64,000 nt of DNA, from positions 52,231 to 116,230 of the forward strand of contig NZ_BCSR01000006.1 in the NCBI RefSeq assembly GCF_001570965.1. The letters run 5' to 3'. Below the pieces are notes generated by a model. It searched no databases. It was not told the DNA's origin and saw nothing but the letters and a program-made list of their open reading frames with translations. This document shows, one piece after another, positions 52,278 to 59,430 of the stretch. A program made the position numbers and the translations under genes. Positions within the stretch are counted from its first letter, which is position 1. Each line of letters begins with the position of its first letter. Source of the stretch: Janibacter corallicola NBRC 107790 (GTDB taxonomy: Bacteria; Actinomycetota; Actinomycetes; Actinomycetales; Dermatophilaceae).

Positions 52278-53272
52278 GCGTCGGCCTCCCCAGCGAGGTC
52301 GAGCACCCGGACCTCGCCCACCGGCTCGCCGTGCCCGAGCACGGGCTGGCGGGCGAGCCCCCGCAGTGCGGGGGTGTCGGCGCCGAGCGCGAGGAGGGCG
52401 TGGGCGAGCAGCGCCCGCCGGGCACGCGGCCCGGAGGCCCCGTCGGCCACCTTGAGGGCGATCCCCCGGCCGTCCGGCAGGCCGGCGGCGTAGACCGCCT
52501 CGGCGCCGTCCTTGGCGACCAGCCCGGGCACGCCCTCCATGAACGCCGTGACGTCACGACCGGTCCCGCCGACCATGCCCGGCTCGGCCCGCATGGCCGC
52601 CGCGACCCGCCCTTCCGGGGTCCCCGGGTCGGCGGCGGCGAGCACACCGAAGACCCGGGACAGGCCGTCGAGGGGGACGGCGAAGAGCGGTGCGCCGCAG
52701 CCGTCGACGGTCACGTGGCTGACCGGCCCGACGTCCCGGGTCGCGGTCTCGTGGATGGCCTGCTGCAGCGGGTGCTCGGGCTCCAGGTAGCTCTCGATCG
52801 GCCAGTCGTTGATCCGGCAGGTCGCGAGCATCCCGGCGTGCTTGCCGGAGCAGTCCATGGCGACCGGCTCCGGACCACGCCCCTCGACCAGCCAGCGGGC
52901 GTGCTCGAGCTCGCCGAGCGGCAGCGCCGGAGTCGTGCGCAGGGCCGTGGCGTCCAAGCCGACCGAGTCGAGGATCCGCGCGACGCCGTCCAGGTGACGT
53001 CGCTCGCCGGAGTGGCTGGCGCACACCAGGGCGAGCAGCTCGGGCGGGAGGTCGAGGCCGGCGCGGACCATCGCCAGCGCCTGGACCGGCTTCAGGCTGG
53101 AGCGGGGCAGGACCGCATCACCGGTGCGTCCGTGGCGAAGGGGGGTGCCCCCTTCGCCCGTCGTGGCCACGAGAGTGGCCCGGTGGGCGGACTCGACGAA
53201 GCCCCCGCGGGTCACGTGGACCAGCACGGGGGCATCGCTGAGGAGGGGCGTCGCGGGAGCCTGGGCGGTCAT
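52274..53272 (-). CDS. L-asparaginase II-type amidohydrolase
   Basis: A 332-residue protein of the asparaginase II (Rhizobium etli-type, thermolabile) family, unrelated in fold to E. coli AnsA/B. Seen: VHVTRGGFVESAHRATLV, the conserved RSSLKPVQALAM with Ser-Lys, CASHSGERRHL, and MDCSGKHAGMLATC with SGKHA. The latter two are the proposed Ser-Lys active site and zinc-binding region. It releases ammonia from asparagine. ATG 53272 is used; dtd follows, coupled. The gene contains a perfect inverted pair of the CGAAGGGGG motif. Confidence 0.85.
   Translation of the reverse strand: MTAQAPATPLLSDAPVLVHVTRGGFVESAHRATLVATTGEGGTPLRHGRTGDAVLPRSSLKPVQALAMVRAGLDLPPELLALVCASHSGERRHLDGVARILDSVGLDATALRTTPALPLGELEHARWLVEGRGPEPVAMDCSGKHAGMLATCRINDWPIESYLEPEHPLQQAIHETATRDVGPVSHVTVDGCGAPLFAVPLDGLSRVFGVLAAADPGTPEGRVAAAMRAEPGMVGGTGRDVTAFMEGVPGLVAKDGAEAVYAAGLPDGRGIALKVADGASGPRARRALLAHALLALGADTPALRGLARQPVLGHGEPVGEVRVLDLAGEADA
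53134..53158. repeat. Perfect inverted repeat of the CGAAGGGGG motif
   Basis: GGCGAAGGGGG, GTG, CCCCCTTCGCC: 11-bp arms with a three-base loop, inside the 5' part of the asparaginase gene. It is formed by two copies of the sequence-wide over-represented 9-mer. Confidence 0.8.
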
Positions 53273-53300
53273 CTGCCCGAGGGTACCGGCGCCCTCCGGC

Positions 53301-53930
53301 TCACTTGGCGGACGCGGAGGTCTTCTCGGCGGCCTTGGTGGTGGCCTTGCTCGAGGCGCTCGTGGTCTTCTTCGCGGAGGTGGAGGCGCCCTTGGCCGCG
53401 GTCCGGGTGCGGCTGGCACCCTTCTTCGCGGTGGTCGTGGTGCCCTTGGCGGCGGAGGCCGTCTTCTTCGCGGAGGCGGACACGGCCTTCTTGGCCTTCG
53501 TGGTGTCGACGTCGACGTCCACCGAGTCGGCGACGGCGTCGGCGGCCGTGGCGGCCTCCTTGCGGCCGATGGTCAGGGTGCGCTTGGCGGAGGCCTCCAG
53601 GTCGGAGACGGCCTTGCGGGCGGTGGTGACGACGCCCTTGGCACGGGCGACGGTGCTCTCCGCCTGACCGATGAGGTCCTGGGTGGCCTGCTGGTTGCGC
53701 ACGCGGGTCACGAGGGCCTCGCCGCGCTTGGTGAGGTCGACGTAGTAGGTCTGGGCGTCGCCCGGGGCGGCCAGGACGCGGGCCTGGACCTTCTTCGGCT
53801 CCAGCTCGGCGCCGAGGGCGGCCAGCTGCGAGGAGTAGCCGCGCAGGGCCTCCGCGGCCAGGTCGGTGGCGCCGAGAGTGGCGTAGGTCTGGTCGGTGAC
53901 GACCTTCTTGACGGTGGTGGTGACGCTCAT
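53301..53930 (-). CDS. HbhA-like heparin-binding haemagglutinin homologue
   Basis: A 209-residue protein resembling mycobacterial HbhA. Residues about 5-110 are helical with coiled-coil character (TYATLGATDLAAEALRGYSSQL, EALVTRVRNQQATQDLI). From about 145 to the end it is a Lys/Ala/Thr/Ser-rich basic tail of KK and AAK units like those that bind heparin in HbhA and DNA in histone H1-like proteins. No signal peptide is visible. The upstream XRE gene matches the Rv0474-hbhA order of M. tuberculosis. It may act as surface adhesin, lipid-inclusion or nucleoid protein. Confidence 0.78.
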   Translation of the reverse strand: MSVTTTVKKVVTDQTYATLGATDLAAEALRGYSSQLAALGAELEPKKVQARVLAAPGDAQTYYVDLTKRGEALVTRVRNQQATQDLIGQAESTVARAKGVVTTARKAVSDLEASAKRTLTIGRKEAATAADAVADSVDVDVDTTKAKKAVSASAKKTASAAKGTTTTAKKGASRTRTAAKGASTSAKKTTSASSKATTKAAEKTSASAK

Positions 53931-53959
53931 GTGGTCCTCCTGGTGATCGTCCCGGCCCG

Positions 53960-54538
53960 TCAGGACCGGGTCTTCGTGGTGGTCGACTTCTTGGTGGTGG
54001 ATCGCGTGCTCGCGGCGGCCTTCGTGGCCGGCGCCTTCGTCGCCGTACTGGTCTTCTTCGCGGTGCCCTTCTTGGCAGTGGCCTTCTTCGCGGTCACGTC
54101 CCGGCGCGCCTCCTTGTGGGTGGCACGGGAACGAGGCGTGGGGCGGGCCGGCTCGACGTCCGCCTCACCACCGCCGACGAAGGACTCGTAGATCTCCAGC
54201 AGCGACTGACGCTGCCGGGCCGTCAGGGCCGGGTCGTTGCGGATGGCCGCGCGGGTGGTGGCACCCGCCTCGGCGACCGCGTCCTTCGGGTCGAGCAGAC
54301 CGGCCTGCACGTAGAGGGTCTCCGCGGAGATCGACAGGCCCCCCGCGATCTGCTGCAGGATGTCGGCGCTGGGGCGCTTGACCCCCCGCTCGATCTGCGA
54401 CAGGTACGGGTTGGAGATCCCGGCCAGCGCGGAGAGCTGCCGCAGCGACAGCTTGGCCAGCACGCGCTGCTCACGGAGGTACTCGCCCAGGTTGTTGCCC
54501 AGGCCTCCGTGCAGCGCGTCCAGCGGGTTCTTCGACAT
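53960..54538 (-). CDS. XRE-family regulator with histone-like basic tail
   Basis: A 192-residue protein. Residues about 15-80 are an XRE helix-turn-helix (LGEYLREQRVLAKLSLRQLSALAGISNPYLSQIERGVKRPS). A middle region (80-130) follows, then about 45 residues rich in Lys, Thr and Ala (AKKATAKKGTAKKTSTATK), much like the tail of the neighbouring HbhA-like protein. The mycobacterial counterpart Rv0474 is shorter, without so long a tail as far as I know. ATG 54538. The gene is 29 bases before the HbhA-like gene and probably controls it; nested inverted repeats lie just upstream. Confidence 0.82.
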   Translation of the reverse strand: MSKNPLDALHGGLGNNLGEYLREQRVLAKLSLRQLSALAGISNPYLSQIERGVKRPSADILQQIAGGLSISAETLYVQAGLLDPKDAVAEAGATTRAAIRNDPALTARQRQSLLEIYESFVGGGEADVEPARPTPRSRATHKEARRDVTAKKATAKKGTAKKTSTATKAPATKAAASTRSTTKKSTTTKTRS

Positions 54539-54547
54539 GACCCCATA

Positions 54548-54576
54548 GTGCTTGCTTTAGTTAGCACAATGCAAGC
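54548..54576. promoter_or_regulatory. Nested inverted repeats upstream of the XRE gene
   Basis: GTGCT...AGCAC (54548-54567) and GCTTGC...GCAAGC (54550-54576) overlap in a conspicuously AT-rich stretch ten bases before the ATG, a likely autoregulatory operator. Confidence 0.45.
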
Positions 54577-54602
54577 TGGAGGCAGCAGGAGTGACGGACC
54601 TC

Positions 54603-55625
54603 TCAGTCGCGGGGGACGATGACCGTCTGCGCGGCGGCGATGTCCGGCTCGACGAGGAGATCCGCGTCGACGTCGGTGTTGCGCTTGATCACCGCGAGCG
54701 CGATCGGGCCGTCCTCGTGGTGGCGCGCGCGGGAGGTGATCCGCCCGACGGTCTTCTCCCCCAACCTGATCTCGGCGCCGACCTCCGGGAGGATGTGGCC
54801 CGAGCCGTCGAGGTGCAGGAAGACGATGCGACGCGGCGGCCGACCGAGGTTGTGCACCCGGGCCACCGTCTCCTGCCCGCGGTAGCAGCCCTTGTGCAGG
54901 TGCACCGCGGTCCGCAGCCAGTCCACCTCGTGCACGATCGTGCGGTGGTCGGTCTCCGCTCCGAGGCGCGGCCGCCAGGCCGCGATCCGCAGCGCCTCCG
55001 CCGACCAGGTGCCGACGAGCTCGCGATCACCCACGGTGGCGGCCAGCTCCCCCTTCGGCACCACGACCTCACGCCACGGCCGGAACCTGCCGGGGTGCTC
55101 CTCGGGGGGCGGGCCGTAGAGGGCGGTGTCACCGACGACCCCGGGCCACGGATCCACCCACGTGGGGGGCTCGCCGGGAGCGCCCTCCCGGCCGATGGTC
55201 TCGCCGAGGACGGCGTACTCCTCGGTGACGTCCGCGACCTCGACGCGCAGCATGAAACGCATCGAGTCCAGCCACTCGGCCAACGCCGGGGCGGTCCCGG
55301 GCTCGACGGTCAGCCAGGTCCGCTCGCCGTCGTCGACGAGGTGCAGGTCGTGCTCGACCTTGCCCTTGGGGGTGAGCACGAGCGTCTCCGCGGAGGTGTG
55401 CGGAGGCAGGTCGCTGAGGTGCTGGGTGGTCAGCGTGTGCAGCCACGAGAGCCGGTCCGGGCCCGTGACGGTCACCACGCCCCGGTGGGAGAGGTCGACG
55501 ACGCCCAGGCCCTCCTCGAGCAGTCGCTGCTCGCGGAGGGGGTCCCCGTAGTGGGCGGCGACCCCTTCGTCGATCCCCTCGGCGGGGACCGCGCCCGGGG
55601 TCCGGAGCAGTGCAGAGGCGGTCAT
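54603..55625 (-). CDS. ygfZ: YgfZ-type folate-binding Fe-S/tRNA modification factor
   Basis: A 340-residue GcvT-like protein. The YgfZ signature KGCYRGQET with its conserved Cys is present (about residue 245), as is the N-terminal VVDLSHRGVVTVTGPDRLSWLHTL. YgfZ uses tetrahydrofolate to support certain Fe-S enzymes and tRNA modification. The ATG overlaps the Fur-type gene stop (ATGA), so an iron- or zinc-responsive regulator and an Fe-S factor are co-translated. Confidence 0.9.
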   Translation of the reverse strand: MTASALLRTPGAVPAEGIDEGVAAHYGDPLREQRLLEEGLGVVDLSHRGVVTVTGPDRLSWLHTLTTQHLSDLPPHTSAETLVLTPKGKVEHDLHLVDDGERTWLTVEPGTAPALAEWLDSMRFMLRVEVADVTEEYAVLGETIGREGAPGEPPTWVDPWPGVVGDTALYGPPPEEHPGRFRPWREVVVPKGELAATVGDRELVGTWSAEALRIAAWRPRLGAETDHRTIVHEVDWLRTAVHLHKGCYRGQETVARVHNLGRPPRRIVFLHLDGSGHILPEVGAEIRLGEKTVGRITSRARHHEDGPIALAVIKRNTDVDADLLVEPDIAAAQTVIVPRD

Positions 55626-56059
55626 GCCCCTCCTTCCTCGGCGGCGGCGTCCGCGCAGCGTGCGCAGTGGCCGTGGATCGCCATGTGGGTCGGGTCCGCG
55701 ACGAATCCCGTCCCGGACCGCAGTCGTTCGGTGAGACCCTCCGCGAGTGAGGCATCGGCCTCCAGGACCTCGCCGCAGTCACGGCAGACCAGGTGCAGGT
55801 GGCCGTGGTGGCCCGCCAGCTGGTAGGTCGGCGCGCGGTGGTCGAGGTGGGTGTGGTCGACGAGACCCACGTCCTGGAGCGCATCGAGGGTCCGGTAGAT
55901 CGTCGAGGGCGGCAGCGGCGGGCCGCCGTCCTCCCCGACGGCGGCGACGATGTCCTCCGGCGTCAGGTGGGAGCGCTCGCCGAGCACCGCCAGCACCCGC
56001 CGACGCTGCTCGGTCATGCGCAGGCCGTGCCGGCGCAGCACCTCTCCCGGGTCCGTCAT
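55622..56059 (-). CDS. Fur-family metalloregulator (FurB/Zur-like)
   Basis: A 145-residue regulator. The winged helix (about 10-85) has RMTEQRRRVLAVLGE and PPSTIYRTLDALQDVGLVDH. The dimerisation domain has the metal-binding HGHLHLVCRDCGEV and the C-terminal HCARC, giving two CxxC pairs for a structural zinc site. Zinc uptake control (Zur/FurB) or iron control are both possible. ATG 56059 stands six bases after TAGATT (reverse strand), divergent to the LCP gene. Confidence 0.88.
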   Translation of the reverse strand: MTDPGEVLRRHGLRMTEQRRRVLAVLGERSHLTPEDIVAAVGEDGGPPLPPSTIYRTLDALQDVGLVDHTHLDHRAPTYQLAGHHGHLHLVCRDCGEVLEADASLAEGLTERLRSGTGFVADPTHMAIHGHCARCADAAAEEGGA

Positions 56060-56065
56060 GACACC

Positions 56066-56071
56066 AATCTA
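56066..56071 (-). promoter_or_regulatory. Leaderless -10 element of the Fur-type gene
   Basis: TAGATT on the reverse strand, six bases before ATG 56059. Confidence 0.5.
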
Positions 56072-56110
56072 CGTCCCTCGGGCATACAGACACCGCCCAG
56101 CCTTCGGCTC

Positions 56111-56116
56111 TACGCT
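56111..56116 (+). promoter_or_regulatory. Leaderless -10 element of the LCP gene
   Basis: TACGCT, seven bases before ATG 56124, divergent from the Fur-type gene element. Confidence 0.5.
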
Positions 56117-56123
56117 GTGCGTC

Positions 56124-57125
56124 ATGCTGGAGGACTTCTCTGACGCGCCCGAGCGCGAGCGTCGCCGCCCTCGACGACCCATGGGCACCGGGAAGCGGAT
56201 CCTGGTCTCGTTGCTCGCCCTGGTGCTGCTCGTCATCATCGGCATCGGGGCCTACGTCTGGTTCCTCAGCAACAAGGTGGACCGAAACCTCGACCACGAG
56301 GACCTCCTGGGCACGCAGTCCGAGGACTACGACCCGAACCGGGACTCCAGCGGCAACAAGCTGGTCACCGGTGCGGGCACGAACTACCTCCTCCTCGGCT
56401 CGGACGCCCGTCCCGGCGAGTCCTTCAGCCGGGCCGACGTCATCCAGCTCGTGCACGTGGACGAGGACAACGACAACATCTGGCTGATCCACTTCCCGCG
56501 TGATCTCTACGTCCCCATCGACGGCCACGGGAAGGACAGGATCAACGCCGCCTACGCCTACGGGAAGTCCCCGCTGCTCGTCCGCACCATCCAGGACCTC
56601 GTCGGGGTCAAGATCGACCACGTCGCCCAGACCGACTTCGAGGGCTTCGTCGCGCTGACGAATGCCCTCGGCGGGGTCACGGTGAACAACCCCCAGGGTG
56701 GGGACGACTTCCCGGAGGGCCGGATCGAGCTCGGCGGCGACAAGGCGCTGGATTTCGTCCGTGAACGCAAGAGCCTGCAGGAGGGCGACATCTCCCGCGG
56801 TGAACGCCAGCAGGCCTGGCTGAAGGGGATCATGAACGAGACCCTCACCCCGAGCGTGCTCCTCAACCCCGCGAAGCTCAGCGACGTCATCGACGCCGGT
56901 ACCAAGAACACGACCGTCGACAACCAGCTGACGACCTCGAAGATCCGCAGTCAGGCCATCGCGTTGCGTGGCGTGCGGGGAAGCAACATCCACTTCCTGA
57001 CGGCGCCCTTCGACGGGTACGGCACGACCTCCGGCGGCGCCTCGATCGACGTCCTGGACGAGCGTGGGATGGAGCGCCTGGGCGAGGCCCTGCAGCGCGA
57101 CGACATGGCCTCCTACGTGGAGTGA
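56124..57125 (+). CDS. LytR-CpsA-Psr (LCP) family wall glycopolymer ligase
   Basis: A 333-residue membrane protein: a basic cytoplasmic start, one transmembrane helix (about 25-50), and an extracellular LCP domain with NYLLLGSDARPGE, RADVIQLVHVD, IHFPRDLYVPI, KDRINAAYAYG, LGGVTVNNP and DFVRERKSLQEGDISRGERQQ. These carry the Arg and Asp residues that bind the polyprenyl-phosphate substrate. LCP enzymes attach arabinogalactan-like or teichoic glycopolymers to peptidoglycan. Its own leaderless-type promoter; the 3' end lies in a strong bidirectional hairpin. Confidence 0.9.
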   Translation: MLEDFSDAPERERRRPRRPMGTGKRILVSLLALVLLVIIGIGAYVWFLSNKVDRNLDHEDLLGTQSEDYDPNRDSSGNKLVTGAGTNYLLLGSDARPGESFSRADVIQLVHVDEDNDNIWLIHFPRDLYVPIDGHGKDRINAAYAYGKSPLLVRTIQDLVGVKIDHVAQTDFEGFVALTNALGGVTVNNPQGGDDFPEGRIELGGDKALDFVRERKSLQEGDISRGERQQAWLKGIMNETLTPSVLLNPAKLSDVIDAGTKNTTVDNQLTTSKIRSQAIALRGVRGSNIHFLTAPFDGYGTTSGGASIDVLDERGMERLGEALQRDDMASYVE

Positions 57126-57145
57126 CCCGCCGCGGGTCACTCCAC
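57117..57145. terminator. Bidirectional terminator over both stop codons
   Basis: GTGGAGTGACCCG, three bases, CGGGTCACTCCAC: 13-bp perfect arms that contain the stop codons of the convergent LCP and nitrobindin-like genes. Confidence 0.85.
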
Positions 57146-57634
57146 CCGCTTCAGCTCCCCGGAGACGTGGCTGGTCATCGGCTCACCGACCGCGGCCATG
57201 TCCATGACCCACATGAGGTTGGACTTCACGAGCCCGTACATCCGCTGGGCGCTCGTGTACTCCTTGGCGCTCGGGGAGCGCAGGACGCCGTCGGTCTGCA
57301 GCTCGATCCGGCCGGGCTCCTGCGTGCCGTAGTACATCTCGACGATGCCGGTCGGGTGGGTGAGGAGCAGCTCCACCTCGCCCTCGCCGGCCCCGGCGCG
57401 CCAGAATCCCAGCTCCGTGGCCGCGGGCCGCACGATCTCCCCGTCCTCGTCGAGGAGCCAACTGCTGCTCTCCCACCGCAGGAAGGGGCGCTCGTCGTGG
57501 CTGACGACGATCTCCTGCCCGAAGCGCGAGGACTCGATGGTCGGGTACCCGAGGACTCCGGCGCCCTCCCACCGGCCGACCAGCCAGGCCAGGGGAGCGA
57601 TGTCCGGGTGGATCGTGGGATCGAGGGTGAACAC
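57137..57634 (-). CDS. Nitrobindin-like (FABP-family, DUF1794) heme protein
   Basis: A 165-residue beta-barrel protein. Features: HPDIAPLAWLVGRWEGAGVLGYPTIE at the start, FGQEIVVSHDERPFLRWES, a GVEMYYG-like strand and KSNLMWVMDMAAVG near the C-terminus, matching bacterial nitrobindins that bind ferric heme and detoxify peroxynitrite. GTG 57634 is preferred because TACGAT stands seven bases before it; the ATG at 57643 would overlap that hexamer. The N-terminal Gly/Trp/Gly motif GxWxG is kept as GRWEG. Confidence 0.83.
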   Translation of the reverse strand: MFTLDPTIHPDIAPLAWLVGRWEGAGVLGYPTIESSRFGQEIVVSHDERPFLRWESSSWLLDEDGEIVRPAATELGFWRAGAGEGEVELLLTHPTGIVEMYYGTQEPGRIELQTDGVLRSPSAKEYTSAQRMYGLVKSNLMWVMDMAAVGEPMTSHVSGELKRVE

Positions 57635-57641
57635 GCCCCAC

Positions 57642-57647
57642 ATCGTA
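57642..57647 (-). promoter_or_regulatory. Leaderless -10 element of the nitrobindin-like gene
   Basis: TACGAT on the reverse strand, seven bases before GTG 57634. It decides against the overlapping ATG start. Confidence 0.45.
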
Positions 57648-57657
57648 GGCGGAGCCT

Positions 57658-58440
57658 TCAGGTGATGGGCATCCGTGCGAGCGCGAGGACCACCGGACCG
57701 ACGAACAGCACGGAGGCGACCCCCGCGGCCACGGCGCCGGGGGCGGTCGTGAGCGCGGGCTGCTGGGAGATCGCCCGGCGCAGGCACAGCGCCACGGCGG
57801 CGGCGGCCAGCCCGACGAGGACCGGACCGGCCTCCCCTCCCTCACCGAGGGTGACGTGCACGAGGAGACCGACCGCCCCTCCGACGAGCATCTCCACCGG
57901 CAGCATCCAGGCCGCGGTGCCCGGACGCTCGAGGACGAGGTCCACCAGTGCGGCCACGGACACCGACACCCCGGCGACCGTGGCCACGGTCGCGTCCACG
58001 GGATGGGTCGTGACGAGCACTGCCCCGGAGACGAGGACGAGGATCCCCAAGGAGCTCCCGGTGAGCAGCTCCGCCAGGCGGGCGCGCGCGTCCTCGCGCA
58101 CGAGCGGGTGCAGGCACATCAGCACCACGCCCCCGGCCACGGCGACCGGCACCTGATGCAGCCGGGGCGGGCCGCTCTGCAGCAGCAGGGCCACGGCCAG
58201 CGCCAGGGTCGTGAGGGCGAGCACGACGCCCGCACCGACCGGCGCGGGCGACCGCACGAGCCGGGGCCACCCCCGGGCGACCACGAGGCCCGTGACGAGC
58301 ACCGCCGCCACGTCGGCGAGGTGCTGCCCGGAGAGGCCCGCCAGCGTGACCACGATGCCCGCGAGCACCGCACCGAGGACCACCAGGGGACGCGGACGCA
58401 CCGGGACCGCGGGCACGTCAGTCGCGATGGAGGAGGTCAC
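57658..58440 (-). CDS. Multi-pass membrane protein of unknown function
   Basis: A 260-residue protein with about eight hydrophobic segments, Ala/Val/Leu-rich, and few charged residues. No family signature is recognised. GTG 58440 stands six bases after TACCCT (leaderless pattern); an upstream ATG at 58470 is in frame but lies before that hexamer. It ends close to the nitrobindin-like gene promoter. It is divergent from mshD. Confidence 0.62.
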   Translation of the reverse strand: MTSSIATDVPAVPVRPRPLVVLGAVLAGIVVTLAGLSGQHLADVAAVLVTGLVVARGWPRLVRSPAPVGAGVVLALTTLALAVALLLQSGPPRLHQVPVAVAGGVVLMCLHPLVREDARARLAELLTGSSLGILVLVSGAVLVTTHPVDATVATVAGVSVSVAALVDLVLERPGTAAWMLPVEMLVGGAVGLLVHVTLGEGGEAGPVLVGLAAAAVALCLRRAISQQPALTTAPGAVAAGVASVLFVGPVVLALARMPIT

Positions 58441-58446
58441 CTGTGG

Positions 58447-58452
58447 AGGGTA
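58447..58452 (-). promoter_or_regulatory. Leaderless -10 element of the 58440 membrane gene
   Basis: TACCCT on the reverse strand, six bases before GTG 58440. Confidence 0.45.
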
Positions 58453-58547
58453 GCCGTCCCGAGACGGCATAGTGTCGAGGTGACGGCCCGCGTCGAGACC
58501 GCGCGGGAGGGAGTGCCCACCCCCATCCGACGCCCAAGGAGTTCGAG

Positions 58548-59426
58548 TTGCCCACGTACCTCACCCAGCTCCCGACCGACCGGGCCGCCGAGGTGCGAGC
58601 CGCTGCCGAGTCGGCGGCCCGCGAGGACGGCGTTCCGCCGCTCAGCGAGGCCTTCCTGCTCGACCTGGACCGTCCTGGTGACCGCCTGCTCACCCTCGAG
58701 GAGGACCGGGTCGTCGCGGCGGCCGTCGTCGCGCAGGACGAGTCCGTCGAGGCCTTCGTCCTGCCCGCCGCCCGGGGGCGGGGCCTCGGCCGCGCCCTGC
58801 TCGATGGGGTCCTCACCCGGCGTCCCGGTGCCCGGCTGTGGGCCCACGGCGACCTGCCGGCGGCCCGGGCCCTCGCCGCCGGGCTCGGTCTCGACGTGGT
58901 GCGCGAGCTGCTCGTCCTCTCGCGGCCGGTGGAGCCCGGCGACACCGACGAGGTGACGCTGCCGGAGGGCTACCGGAGCCGTCCCTTCACCCCGGGGCAG
59001 GACGAGGAGGCACTGCTGGAGGTCAATGCGGCCGCGTTCGCCGACCACCCGGAGCAGGGGGCGCTGGACCGGCGCGGCCTGGCCGACCGGGCGTCGCAGC
59101 CGTGGTTCGACCCCGCGGGGATCATCCTCCTCGAGGATGGGGACCCGAGCCGGCTCGCGGGCTTCCACTGGACGAAGATCGACCCTCCGGGCGGCGAGGT
59201 CGGCGAGGTCTACGTCGTCGGGGTGCACCCGCAGCTGCACGGCCGCGGCCTGGGCGGTCCGCTCACCCGGCTCGGCCTGGCGCACCTGGCGCGGGCGGGC
59301 GTGAGCGAGGTGGAGCTGTACGTCGAGGGCGACAACACGCCCGCCCTGGCCACGTACCGACGAGCCGGTTTCACCCGCAAGGACGCCCACGTCATGTATG
59401 CCCGGCCGGACGGGATGGCAGGCTGA
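58548..59426 (+). CDS. mshD: Mycothiol synthase (acetyltransferase MshD)
   Basis: A 292-residue protein of two GNAT domains. The C-terminal, active domain has the acetyl-CoA loop [25 protein letters not shown] (Q/R-x-x-G-x-G/A) and [20 protein letters not shown]; the N-terminal domain has [16 protein letters not shown]. MshD acetylates Cys-GlcN-Ins in the last step of mycothiol synthesis. The start is a TTG at 58548, seven bases after AAGGAG. ppk begins four bases after its stop. Confidence 0.88.
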   Translation: MPTYLTQLPTDRAAEVRAAAESAAREDGVPPLSEAFLLDLDRPGDRLLTLEEDRVVAAAVVAQDESVEAFVLPAARGRGLGRALLDGVLTRRPGARLWAHGDLPAARALAAGLGLDVVRELLVLSRPVEPGDTDEVTLPEGYRSRPFTPGQDEEALLEVNAAAFADHPEQGALDRRGLADRASQPWFDPAGIILLEDGDPSRLAGFHWTKIDPPGGEVGEVYVVGVHPQLHGRGLGGPLTRLGLAHLARAGVSEVELYVEGDNTPALATYRRAGFTRKDAHVMYARPDGMAG

Positions 59427-59430
59427 GGCC

